DNA of 64,000 bases, taken from positions 2,046,001 to 2,110,000 of the forward strand of contig JAWQEG010000486.1 of assembly GCA_033782935.1 (NCBI GenBank), written 5' to 3'. A program made the position numbers and the translations under genes. The stretch is from Petrolisthes cinctipes. Its lineage: Eukaryota > Arthropoda > Malacostraca > Decapoda > Porcellanidae. The stretch's first letter is position 1. Each line of letters begins with the position of its first letter. The notes beneath the pieces are model-generated. The model was not told the DNA's origin and searched no databases. It was given only the letters and a program-made list of their open reading frames with translations. Of this stretch, positions 48,001-61,972 are shown in pieces.

Positions 48001-51000
48001 TGTTTTGAGTCTGAATTTGAGATATAAACGGGTACTGAAGATGCATGCACATATCGACTTTTGTGCACCTAAAAGATCGATTTTCAGTATGTTTTGAGCA
48101 TGTATTTTGAAAATACTCTAACACGGAGTAGGCATGTATAGATCGCTTCTGGGACCCCTAAATATCGAATTTTCGGGTGTTTTGGGACTGAATTTGAGAT
48201 ATCGACTTTTTGGCACCTAAAAGATCGATTTTTCGCATGTTTTTAGCCTATATTTTGAAAATATTTTAGCACTGAGTAGGCATGTACAGATTGCTTCTGG
48301 GACCCCAAAATATTGAATTTTCGGGTGTTTTGAGCCTGAATTTGAGATATAAACGGGTACAGAAGATTCATGCACATATTGACTTGGGGCACCAAAAATA
48401 TCGATTTTCAGCATGTTTTGGGCCTGAATTTTGAAAATACTCTAACACGGAGTAGGCATGTACAGATCGCTTCTGGGACCCCAAAATATCGAATTTTCGG
48501 GTGTTTTGAGCCTGAATTTGAGATATAAACGGGTACTGAAGATGCATGCACATATCGACTTTTGTGCACCTAAAAGATCGATTTTCAGTATGTTTTGAGC
48601 ATGTATTTTGAAAAAACTCTAACACGGAGTAGGCATGTACAGATCGCTTCTGGGACCCCAAAATATCGAATTTTCGGGTGTTTAGGGCCAGAATTTGAGA
48701 TATAAACGGGTACAGAAGATGCATGCACATATCGACTTTTGGGCACCTAAAAGATCGATTTTCAGTATGTTTTTGGCCTGTATTTTGAAAATACTCTAAC
48801 ACGGAGTAGGCATGTACAGATCGCTTCTGGGACCCCTAAATATCGAATTTTCGGGTGTTTTGGGACTGAATTTGAGATATCGACTTTTTGGCACCTAAAA
48901 GATCGATTTTTAGCATGTTTTTAGCCTATATTTTTGAAAATATTATAGCACTGAGTAGGCATGTACAGATTGCTTCTGGGACCCCAAAATATTGAATTTT
49001 CGGGTGTTTTGAGCCTGAATTTGAGATATAAACGGGTACAGAAGATACATGCACATATTGACTTTGGGCACCAAAAATATCGATTTTCAGCATGTTTTGG
49101 GCCTGAATTTTGAAAATACTCTAACACGGAGTAGGCATGTACAGATCGCTTCTGGGACCCCAAAATATCGAATTTTCGGGTACTGAAGATTCATGCACAT
49201 ATCGACTTTTGTGCACCTAAAAGATCGATTTTCAGTATGTTTTGAGCATGTATTTTGAAAATACTCTAACACGGAGTAGGCATGTACAGATCGCTTCTGG
49301 GACCCCTAAATATCGAATTTTCGGGTGTTTTGGGACTGAATTTGAGATATCGACTTTTTGCCACCTAAAAGATCGATTTTTAGCATGTTTTTAGCCTATA
49401 TTTTGAAAATATTCTAGCACTGTACAGATTGCTTCTGGGACCCCAAAATATTGAATTTTCGGGTGTTTTGAGCCTGAATTTGAGATATAAACGGGTACAG
49501 AAGATACATGCACATATTGACTTTGGGCATCTAAAATATCGATTTTCAGCATGTTTTGGGCCTGAATTTTGAAAATACTCTAACACGGAGTAGGCATGTA
49601 CAGATCGCTTCTGGGACCCCAAAATATCAAATTTTCGGGTGTTTAGGGCCAGAATTTGAGATATAAACGGGTACAGAAGATGCATGCACATATCGACTTT
49701 TGGGCACCTAAAAGATCGATTTTCAGTATGTTTTTGGCCTGTATTTTGAAAATACTCTAACACGGAGTAGGCATGTACAGATCGCTTCTGGGACCCCTAA
49801 ATATCGAATTTTCGGGTGTTTTGGGACTGAATTTGAGATATCGACTTTTTGGCACCTAAAAGATCGATTTTTAGCATGTTTTTAGCCTATATTTTGAAAA
49901 TATTTTAGCACTGAGTAGGCATGTACAGATTGCTTCTGGGACCCCAAAATATTGAATTTTCGGGTGTTTTGAGCCTGAATTTGAGATATAAACGGGTACA
50001 GAAGATTCATGCACATATTGACTTGGGGCACCAAAAATATCGATTTTCAGCATGTTTTGGGCCTGAATTTTGAAAATACTCTAACACGGAGTAGGCATGT
50101 ACAGATCGCTTCTGGGACCCCAAAATATCGAATTTTCGGGTGTTTTGAGCCTGAATTTGAGATATAAACGGGTACTGAAGATGCATGCACATATCGACTT
50201 TTGTGCACCTAAAAGATCGATTTTCAGTATGTTTTGAGCATGTATTTTGAAAAAACTCTAACACGGAGTAGGCATGTACAGATCGCTTCTGGGACCCCAA
50301 AATATCGAATTTTCGGGTGTTTAGGGCCAGAATTTGAGATATAAACGGGTACAGAAGATGCATGCACATATCGACTTTTGGGCACCTAAAAGATCGATTT
50401 TCAGTATGTTTTTGGCCTGTATTTTGAAAATACTCTAACACGGAGTAGGCATGTACAGATTGCTTCTGGGACCCCAAAATATTGAATTTTCGGGTGTTTT
50501 GGGACTGAATTTGAGATATCGACTTTTTGGCACCTAAAAGATCGATTTTTAGCATGTTTTTAGCCTATATTTTTGAAAATATTATAGCACTGAGTAGGCA
50601 TGTACAGATTGCTTCTGGGACCCCAAAATATTGAATTTTTGGGTGTTTTGAGCCTGAATTTGAGATATAAACGGGTACAGAAGATACATGCACATATTGA
50701 CTTGGGGCACCAAAAATATCGATTTTCAGCATGTTTTGGGCCTGAATTTTGAAAATACTCTAACACGGAGTAGGCATGTACAGATCGCTTCTGGGACCCC
50801 AAAATATCGAATTTTCGGGTGTTTTGAGCCTGAATTTGAGATATAAACGGGTACTGAAGATGCATGCACATATCGACTTTTGTGCACCTAAAAGATCGAT
50901 TTTCAGTATGTTTTGAGCATGTATTTTGAAAAAACTCTAACACGGAGTAGGCATGTACAGATCGCTTCTGGGACCCCTAAATATCGAATTTTCGGGTGTT

Positions 51001-54000
51001 TTGGGACTGAATTTGAGATATCGACTTTTTGGCACCTAAAAGATCGATTTTTAGCATGTTTTTAGCCTATATTTTGAAAATATTCTAGCACTGTACAGAT
51101 TGCTTCTGGGACCCCAAAATATTGAATTTTCTGGTGTTTTGAGCCTGAATTTGAGATATAAACGGGTACAGAAGATACATGCACATATTGACTTTGGGCA
51201 AAAAAAATATCGATTTTCAGCATGTTTTGGGCCTGAATTTTGAAAATACTCTAACACGGAGTAGGCATGTACAGATCGCTTCTGGGACCCCAAAATATCG
51301 AATTTTCGGGTGTTTAGGGCCATAATTTGAGATATAAACGGGTACAGAAGATGCATGCACATATCGACTTTTGGGCACCTAAAAGATCGATTTTCAGCAT
51401 GTTTTGGGCCTGTATTTTGAAAATACTCTAACACTGAGTAGGCATGTACAAATTGCTTCTGGGACCCCAAAATATTGAATTTTCGGGTGTTTTGAGCCTG
51501 AATTTGAGATATAAACGGGTACTGAAGATGCATGCACATATCGACTTTTGTGCACCTAAAAGATCGATTTTCAGTATGTTTTGAGCATGTATTTTGAAAA
51601 TACTCTAATATGGAGTAGGCATGTACAGATCGCTTCTGGGACCCCTAAATATCGAATTTTCGGGTGTTTTGGGACTGAATTTGATATATCGACTTTTTGG
51701 CACCTAAAAGATCGATTTTTAGCATGTTTTTAGCCTATATTTTGAAAATATTCTAGCAATGAGTAGGCATGTACAGATTGCTTCTGGGACCCCAAAATAT
51801 TGAATTTTCGGGTGTTTTGAGCCTGAATTTGAGATATAAACGGGTACAGAAGATACATGCACATATTGACTTTGAGCACCAAAAATATCGATTTTCAGCA
51901 TGTTTTGGGCCTGAATTTTGAAAATACTCTAACACGGAGTAGGCATGTACAGATCGCTTCTGGGACCCCAAAATATCGAATTTTCGGGTGTTTAGGGCCA
52001 GAATTTGAGATATAAACGGGTACAGAAGATGCATGCACATATCGACTTTTGGGCACCTAAAAGATCGATTTTCAGTATGTTTTTGGCCTGTATTTTGAAA
52101 ATACTCTAACACGGAGTAGGCATGTACAGATACCTTCTGGGACCTCTAAATATCGAATTTTCGGGTGTTTTGGGACTGAATTTGAGATATCGATTTTTTG
52201 GCACCTAAAATATCGATTTTCAGCATGTTTTTAGCCTATATTTTGAAAATATTCTAGCACTGTGTAGGCATGTACAGATTGCTTCTGGGACCCCTAAATA
52301 TTGAATTTTCGGGTGTTTTGAGCCTGAATTTGAGATATAAACGGGTACAGAAGATACATGCACATATTGACTTTGGGCATCTAAAATATCGATTTTCAGC
52401 ATGTTTTGGGCCTGTATTTTGAAAATACTCTAACACTGAGTAGGCATGTACAGATTGCTTCTGGGACCCCAAAATATTGAATTTTCGGGTACTGAAGATG
52501 CATGCACATATCGACTTTTGTGCACCTAAAAGATCGATTTTCAGTATGTTTTGAGCATGTATTTTGAAAATACTCTAACACGGAGTAGGCATGTACAGAT
52601 CGCTTCTGGGACCCATAAATATCGAATTTTCGGGTGTTTTGGGACTGAATTTGAGATATCGACTTTTTGGCACCTAAAAGATCGATTTTTAGCATGTTTT
52701 TAGCCTATATTTTGAAAATATTCTAGCACTGTACAGATTGCTTCTGGGACCCCAAAATATTGAATTTTCGGGTGTTTTCAACCTGAATTTGAGATATAAA
52801 AGGGTACAGAAGATACATGCACATATTGACTTTGGGCACCAAAAATATCGATTTTCAGCATGTTTTGGGCCTGAATTTTGAAAATACTCTAACACGGAGT
52901 AGGCACGTACAGATCGCTTCTGGGACCCCAAAATATCGAATTTTCGGGTGTTTAGGGCCAGAATTTGAGATATAAACGGGTACAGAAGATGCATGCACAT
53001 ATCGACTTTTGGGCACCTAAAAGATCGATTTTCAGTATGTTTTTGGCCTGTATTTTGAAAATACTCTAACACGGAGTAGGCATGTACAGATACCTTCTGG
53101 GACCTCTAAATATCAAATTTTCGGGTGTTTTGGGACTGAATTTGAGATATCGATTTTTTGGCACCTAAAATGTCGATTTTTAGCATGTTTTTAGCCTATA
53201 TTTTGAAAATATTCTAGCACTGTGTAGGCATGTACAGATTGCTTCTGGGACCCCAAAATATTGAATTTTCGGGTGTTTTGAGCCTGAATTTGAGATATAA
53301 ACGGGTACAGAAGATACATGCACATATTGACTTTGGGCATCTAAAATATCGATTTTCAGCATGTTTTGGGCCTGTATTTTGAAAATACTCTAACACTGAG
53401 TAGGCATGTACAGATTGCTTCTGGGACCCCAAAATATTGAATTTTCGGGTGTTTTGAGCCTGAATTTGAGATATAAACGGGTACTGAAGATGCATGCACA
53501 TATCGACTTTTGTGCATCTAAAACATCGATTTTCAGTATGTTTTAAGCATGTATTTTGAAAATACTCATATACGGAGTAAGCATGTACAGATCGCTTCTG
53601 GGACCCCTAAATATCGAATTTTCGGGTGTTTTGGGACTGAATTTGAGATATCGACTTTTTTGCACCTAAAAGATCGATTTTTAGCATGTTTTTAGCCTAT
53701 ATTTTGAAAATATTCTAGCACTGAGTAGGCTTGTACAGATTGCTTTTGGGACCCCAAAATATTGAATTTTCGGGTGTTTTGAGCCTGAATTTGAGATATA
53801 TTGACTTTGGGCACCAAAAATATCGATTTTCAGCATGTTTTGGGCCTGAATTTTGAAAATACTCTAACACGGAGTAGGCATGTACAGATCGCTTCTGGGA
53901 CCCCAAAATATCGATCTTTCGGGTGTTTAGGGCCAGAATTTGAGATATAAACGGGTACAGAAGATGCATGCACATATCGACTTTTGGGCACCTAAAAGAT

Positions 54001-56700
54001 CGATTTTCAGTATGTTTTTGGCCTGTATTTTGAAAATACTCTAACACGGAGTAGGCATGTACAGATACCTTCTGGGACCTCTAAATATCGAATTTTCGGG
54101 TGTTTTAGGACTGAATTTGAGATATCGATTTTTTGGCACCTAAAATATCGATTTTCAGCATGTTTTTAGCCTATATTTTGAAAATATTCTAGCACTGTGT
54201 AGGCATGTACAGATTGCTTCTGGGACCCCAAAATATTGAATTTTCGGGTGTTTTGAGCCTGAATTTGAGATATAAACGGGTACTGAAGATGCATGCACAT
54301 ATCGACTTTTGTGCACCTAAAAGATCGATTTTCAGTATGTTTTGAGCATGCATTTTGAAAATACTCTAACACGGAGTAGGCATGTACAGATCGCTTCTGG
54401 GACCCCTAAATATCGAATTTTCGGGTGTTTTGGGACTGAATTTGAGATATCGACTTTTTGGCACCTAAAAGATCGATTTTTAGCATGTTTTTACCCTATA
54501 TTTTGAAAATATTCTAGCACTGTACAGATTGCTTCTGGGACCCCAAAATATTGAATTTTCGGGTGTTTTGAGCCTGAATTTGAGATATAAACGGGTACAG
54601 AAGATACATGCACATATTGACTTTGGGCACCAAAAATATCGATTTTCAGCATGTTTTGGGCCTGAATTTTGAAAATACTCTAACACGGAGTAGGCATGTA
54701 CAGATCGCTTCTGGGACCCCAAAATATCGAATTTTCGGGTGTTTAGGGCCAGAATTTGAGATATAAACGGGTACAGAAGATGCATGCACATATCGACTTT
54801 TGGGCACCTAAAAGATCGATTTTCAGTATGTTTTTGGCCTGTATTTTGAAAATACTCTAACACGGAGTAGGCATGTACAGATACCTTCTGGGACCTCTAA
54901 ATATCGAATTTTCGGGTGTTTTGGGACTGAATTTGAGATATCGATTTTTTGGCACCTAAAATGTCGATTTTTAGCATGTTTTTAGCCTATATTTTGAAAA
55001 TATTCTAGCACTGTGTAGGCATGTACAGATTGCTTCTGGGACCCCAAAAAATTGAATTTTCTGGTGTTTTGAGCCTGAATTTGAGATATAAACGGGTACA
55101 GAAGATACATGCACATATTGACTTTGGGCATCTAAGATATCGATTTTCAGCATGTTTTGGGCCTGTATTTTGAAAATACTCTAACACTGAGTACAGATTG
55201 CTTCTGGGACCCCAAAATATTGAATTTTCGGGTGTTTTGAGCCTGAATTTGAGATATAAACGGGTACTGAAGATGCATGCACATATCGACTTTTGTGCAC
55301 CTAAAAGATCGATTTTCAGTATGTTTTGAGCATGTATTTTGAAAATACTCTAACACGGAGTAGGCATGTACAGATCGCTTCTGGGACCCCTAAATATCGA
55401 ATTTTCGGGTGTTTTGGGACTGAATTTGAGATATCGACTTTTTGGCACCTAAAAGATCGATTTTTAGCATGTTTTTAGCCTATATTTTGAAAATATTCTA
55501 GCACTGAGTAGGCATGTACAGATTGCTTCTGGGACCCCAAAATATTGAATTTTCGGGTGTTTAGAGCCAGAATTTGAGATATAAACGGGTACAAAAAGAT
55601 ACATGCACATATTGACTTTGGGCACCAAAAATATCGATTTTCAGCATGTTTTGGGCCTGAATTTTGAAAATACTCTAACACGGAGTAGGCATGTACAGAT
55701 CGCTTCTGGGACCCCAAAATATCGAATTTTCGGGTGTTTAGGGCCAGAATTTGAGATATAAACGGGTACAGATGATGCATGCACATATCGACTTTTGGGC
55801 ACCTAAAAGATCGATTTTCAGTATGTTTTGAGCATGTATTTTGAAAATACTCTAACACGGAGTAGGCATGTACAGATCGCTTCTGGGACCCCTAAATATC
55901 GAATTTTCGTGTGTTTTGGGACTGAATTTGAGATATCGACTTTTTGGCACCTAAAAGATCGATTTTTAGCATGTTTTTAGCCTATATTTTGAAAATATTC
56001 TAGCACTGTACAGATTGCTTCTGGGACCCAAAATATTGAATTTTCGGGTGTTTAGAGCCTGAATTTGAGATATAAACGGGTACAGAAGATACATGCACAT
56101 ATTGACTTTGGGCACCAAAAATATCGATTTTCAGCATGTTTTGGGCCTGAATTATGAAAATACTCTAACACGGAGTAGGCATGTACAGATCGCTTCTGGG
56201 ACCCCAAAATATCGAATTTTCGGGTACTGAAGATGCATGCACATATCGACTTTTGGGCACCTAAAAGATCGATTTTCAGTATGTTTTGAGCATGTATTTT
56301 GAAAATACTCTAACACGGAGTAGGCATGTACAGATCGCTTCTGGGACCCCTAAATATCAAATTTTCGGGTGTTTTGGGACTTAATTTGAGATATCGATTT
56401 TTGGCACCTAAAAGATCGATTTTTTGCATGTTTTTAGCCTATATTTTGAAAATATTCTAGTACTGTACAGATTGCTTCTGCAACCCCAAAATATTGAATT
56501 TTCGGGTGTTTTGAGCCTGAATTTGAGATATAAACGGGTACAGAAGATACATGCACATATTGACTTTGGGCACCAAAAATATCGATTTTCAGCATGTTTT
56601 GGGCCTGAATTTTGAAAATACTCTAACACGGAGTAGGCATGTACAGATCGCTTCTGGGACCCCAAAATATCGAATTTTTGGGTGTTTAGGGCCAGAATTT
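45058..56700 (+). repeat. Trimer segment with local reduplication
   Basis: Order returns to variable trimers. A distinctive trimer with ATATTTTAGCACTGAG and GATTCATGCACATATTGACTTGGGG occurs at about 47.76, 48.26 and 49.90 kb (offsets 501 and 1639 bp); about 0.9 kb from 48.26 matches 49.90-50.82. Rare variants include a 27-bp loss at 53793-53805 and an 8-bp loss at 55187-55196. No gene or foreign element is visible. Confidence 0.78.
48262..49180 (+). repeat. Block repeated 1639 bp downstream
   Basis: Matches about 49901-50820, including GAAAAAACTCTAAC, a TATTTTTGAAAATATTATAG variant and GACTTGGGGCACC. The second copy has an A-type patch near 50460-50490 (GATTGCT...CCAAAATATTG) within a C monomer. 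At the right end the copies differ by the 42-bp CGGGT deletion, present only in the first. Confidence 0.7.
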
Positions 56701-59700
56701 GAGATATAAACGGGTACAGAAGATGCATGCACATATCGACTTTTGGGCACCTAAAAGATCGATTTTCAGTATGTTTTTGGCCTGTATTTTGAAAATACTC
56801 TAACACGGAGTAGGCATGTACAGATACCTTCTGGGACCTCTAAATATCGAATTTTCGGGTGTTTTGGGACTGAATTTGAGATATCGATTTTTTGGCACCT
56901 AAAATGTCGATTTTTAGCATGTTTTTAGCCTATATTTTGAAAATATTCTAGCACTGTGTAGGCATGTACAGATTGCTTCTGGGACCCCAAAATATTGAAT
57001 TTTCGGGTGTTTTGAGCCTGAATTTGAGATATAAACGGGTACAGAAGATACATGCACATATTGACTTTGGGCATCTAAAATATCGATTTTCAGCATGTTT
57101 TGGGCCTGTATTTTGAAAATACTCTAACACTGAGTAGGCATGTACAGATTGCTTCTGGGACCCCAAAATATTGAATTTTCGGGTGTTTTGAGCCTGAATT
57201 TGAGATATAAACGGGTACTGAAGATGCATGCACATATCGACTTTTGTGCACCTAAAAGATCGATTTTCAGTATGTTTCGAGCATGTATTTTGAAAATACT
57301 CTAACACGGAGTAGGCATGTACAGATCGCTTCTGGGACCCTAAATATCGAATTTTCGGGTGTTTTGGGACTGAATTTGAGATATCGACTTTTTGGCACCT
57401 AAAAGATCGATTTTTAGCATGTTTTTAGCCTATATTTTGAAAATATTCTAGCACTGAGTAGGCATGTACAGATTGCTTCTGGGACCCCAAAATATTGAAT
57501 TTTTGGTTGTTTTGAGCCTGAATTTGAGATATAAACGGGTACAGAAGATACATGCACATATTGACTTTGGGCACCAAAAATATCGATTTTCAGCATGTTT
57601 TTAGCCTATATTTTGAAAATATTCTAGCACTGTGTAGGCATGTACAGATTGCTTCTGGGACCCCAAAATATTGAATTTTCGGGTGTTTTGAGCCTGAATT
57701 TGAGATATAAACGGGTACAGAAGATACATGCACATATCGACTTTTGTGCACTTAAAAGATCGATTTTCAGTATGTTTTGAGCATGTATTTTGAAAATAAT
57801 TTAACACGGAGTAGGCATGTACAGATCGCTTCTGGGACCCCTAAATATCGAATTTTCGGATGTTCTGGGACTGAATTTGAGATATCGACTTTTTGGCACC
57901 TAAAAGATCGATTTTAAGCATGTTTTTAGTCTATATTTTGAAAATATTCTAGCACTGTACAGATTGCTTCTGGGACCCCAAAATATTGAATTTTCGGGTG
58001 TTTTGAGCCTGAATTTGAGATATAAACGGGTACAGAAGATGCATGCACATATCGACTTTTGGGCACCTAAAAGATCGATTTTCAGTATGTTTTTGGCCTG
58101 TATTTTGAAAATACTCTAACACGGAGTAGGCATGTACAGATACCTTCTGGGACCTCTAAATATCGAATTTTCGGGTGTTTTGGGACTGAATTTGAGATAT
58201 CGATTTTTTGGCACCTAAAATGTCGATTTTTAGCATGTTTATAGCCTATATTTTGAAAATATTCTAGCACTGTGTAGGCATGTACAGATTGCTTCTGGGA
58301 CCCCAAAATATTGAATTTTCGGCTGTTTTGAGCTTGAATTTGAGATATAAACGGGTACAGAAGATACATCACATGTTGACTTTGGGCATCTAAAATATCG
58401 ATTTTCAGCTTGTTTTGGGCCTGTATTTTGAAAATACTTTAACACTGAGTAGGCATGTACAGATTGCTTCTGGGACCCCAAAATATTGAATTTTCGGGTG
58501 TTTTGAGCCTGAATTTGAAATATAAACGGGTACTGAAGATGCATGCACATATCGACTTTTGTGCACTTAAAAGATCGATTTTCAGTATGTTTTGAGCATG
58601 TATTTTGAAAAATATTTAACACGGAGTAGGCATGTACAGATCGCTTCTGGGACCCCTAAATATCGAATTTTCGGGTGTTTTGGGACTGAATTTGAGATAT
58701 CGACTTTTTGGCACCTAAAAGATCGATTTTTAGCATGTTTTTAGCCTATATTTTGAAAATATTCTAGCACTGTACAGATTGCTTCTGGGACCCCAAAATA
58801 TTGAATTTTCGGGTGTTTTGAGCCTGAATTTGAGATATAAACGGGTACAGAAGATACATGCACATATTGACTTTGGGCACCAAAAATATCGATTTTCAGC
58901 ATGTTTTGGGCCTGAATTTTGAAAATACTTTAACACTGAGTAGGCATGTACAGATTGCTTCTGGGACCCCAAAATATTGAATTTTCGGGTGTTTTGAGCC
59001 TGAATTTGAGATATAAACGGGTACTGAAGATGCATGCACATATCGACTTTTGTGCACCTAAAAGATCGATTTTCAGTATGTTTTGAGCATGTATTTTGAA
59101 AATACTCTAACACGGAGTAGGCATGTACAGATCACTTCTGGGACCCCTAAATATCGAATATTCGGGTGTTTTGAGCCTGAATTTGAGATATAAACGGGTA
59201 CTGAAGATGCATGCATATATCGACTTTTGTGCACCTAAAAGATCGATTTTCAGTATGTTTTGAGCATGTATTTTGAAAATACTCTAACACGGAGTAGGCA
59301 TGTACAGATCGCTTCTGGGACCCCTAAATATCGAATTTTCGGGTGTTTTGGGACTGAATTTGAGATATCGACTTTTTGGCACCTAAAAGATCGATTTTTA
59401 GCATGTTTTTAGCCTATATTTTGAAAATATTCTAGCATTGTACAGATTGCTTCTGGGACCCCAAAATATTGAATTTTCGGGTGTTTTGAGCCTGAATTTG
59501 AGATATAAACGGGTACAGAAGATACATGCACATATTGACTTTGGGCACCAAAAATATCGATTTTCAGCATGTTTTGGGCCTGAATTTTGAAAATACTCTA
59601 ACACGGAGTAGGCATGTACAGATCGCTTCTGGGACCCCAAAATATCAAATTTTCGGGTGTTTAGGGCCAGAATTTGAGATATAAACGGGTACAGAAGATG

Positions 59701-61972
59701 CATGCACATATCGACTTTTGGGCACCTAAAAGATCGATTTTCAGTATGTTTTTGGCCTGTATTTTGAAAATACTCTAACACGGAGTAGGCATGTACAGAT
59801 ACCTTCTGGGACCTCTAAATATCGAATTTTCGGGTGTTTTGGGACTGAATTTGAGATATCGATTTTTTGGCACCTAAAATGTCGATTTTTAGCATGTTTT
59901 TAGCCTATATTTTGAAAATATTCTAGCACTGTGTAGGCATGTACAGATTGCTTCTGGGACCCCGAAATATTGAATTTTCGGGTGTTTTGAGCCTGAATTT
60001 GAGATATAAACGGGTACAGAAGATACATGCACATATTGACTTTGGGCATCTAAAATATCGATTTTCAGCATGTTTTGGGCCTGTATTTTGAAAATACTCT
60101 AACACTGAGTAGGCATGTACAGATTGCTTCTGGGACCCCAAAATATTGAATTTTCGGGTGTTTTGAGCCTGAATTTGAGATATAAACGGGTACTGAAGAT
60201 GCATGCACATATCGACTTTTGTGCACCTAAAAGATCGATTTTCAGTATGTTTTGAGCATGTATTTTGAAAATACTCTAACACGGAGTAGGCATGTACAGA
60301 TCGCTTCTGGGACCCATAAATATCGAATTTTCGGGTGTTTTGGGACTGAATTTGAGATATCGACTTTTTGGCACCTAAAAGATCGATTTTTAGCATGTTT
60401 TTAGCCTATATTTTGAAAATATTCTAGCACTGTACAGATTGCTTCTGGGACCCCAAAATATTGAATTTTCGGGTGTTTTGAGCCTGAATTTGAGATATAA
60501 ACTGGTACAGAAGATACATGCACATATTGACTTTGGGCACCAAAAATATCGATTTTCAGCATGTTTTGGGCCTGAATTTTGAAAATACTCTAACACGGAG
60601 TAGGCATGTACAGATCGCTTCTGGGACCCCAAAATATTGAATTTTCGGGTGTTTTGAGCCTGAATTTGAGATATAAACGGGTACTGAAGATGCATGCACA
60701 TATCGACTTTTGTGCACCTAAAAGATTGATTTTCAGTATGTTTTGAGCATGTATTTTGAAAATACTCTAACACGGAGTAGGCATGTACAGATCGCTTCTG
60801 GGACCCCTAAATATCGAATTTTCGGGTGTTTTGGGACTGAAATTTAGATATCGACTTTTTGGCACCCAAAAGATCGATTTTTAGCATTTTTTAGCCTATA
60901 TTTTGAAAATATTCTAGCACTGTACAGATTGCTTCTGGGACCCCAAAATATTGAATTTTCGGGTGTTTTGAGCCTGAATTTGAGATATAAACGGGTACAG
61001 AAGATACATGCAAATATTGACTTTGGGCACCAAAAATATCGATTTTCAGCATGTTTTGGGCCTGAATTTTGAAAATACTCTAACACAGAGTAGGCATGTA
61101 CAGATCGCTTCTGGGACCCCAAAATATCGAATTTTCGGGTGTTTAGGGCCAGAATTTGAGATATAAACGGGTACAGAAGATGCATGCACATATCGACTTT
61201 TGGGCACCTAAAAGATCGATTTTCAGTATGTTTTTGGCCTGTATTTTGAAAATACTCTAACACGGAGTAGGTATGTACAGATCGCTTCTGGGACCCCTAA
61301 ATATCGAATTTTCGGGTGTTTTGGGACTGAATTTGAGATATCGACTTTTTGGCACCTAAAAGTTCGATTTTTAGCATGTTTTTAGCCTATATTTTGAAAA
61401 TATTCTAGCACTGTACAGATTGCTTCTGGGACCCCAAAATATTGAATTTTCGGGTGTTTCGAGCCTGAATTTGAGATATAAACGGGTACTGAAGATGCAT
61501 GCACATATCGACTTTTGTGCACCTAAAAGATCGATTTTCAGTATGTTTTGAGCATGTATTTTGAAAATACTCTAACACGGAGTAGGCATGTACAGATCGC
61601 TTCTGGGACCCCTAAATATCGAATTTTCGGGTGTTTTGGGACTGAATTTGAGATATCGACTTTTTGGCACCTAAAAGATCGATTTTTATCATGTTTTTAG
61701 CCTATAATTTGAAAATATTCTAGCATTGAGTAGGCATGTTCAGATTGCTTCTGGGAACCCAAAATATTGAATTTTCGGGTGTTTTGAGCCTGAATTTGAG
61801 ATATAAACGGGTACAGAAGATACATGCACATATTGACTTTGGGCACCAAAAATATCGATTTTCAGCATGTTTTGGGCCTGAATTTTGAAAATACTCTAAC
61901 ACGGAGTAGGCATGTACAGATCGCTTCTGGGACCCCAAAATATCAAATTTTCGGGTGTTTAGGGCCAGAATT
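56700..61972 (+). repeat. 5273-bp higher-order unit, copy 1
   Basis: From about 56.7 kb the sequence recurs 5273 bp downstream. Shared private variants are CTGGGACCCTAAATATCG (one C lost), TTTTGGTTGTTTTG, AAAATAATTTAAC, TTTAGTCTATATTTTG, CGGCTGTTTTGAGCTTG, ATACATCACATGTTGAC and GCTTGTTTTGGGCC. Only 56.7-58.73 kb can be compared, because the second copy leaves the window. Confidence 0.82.
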
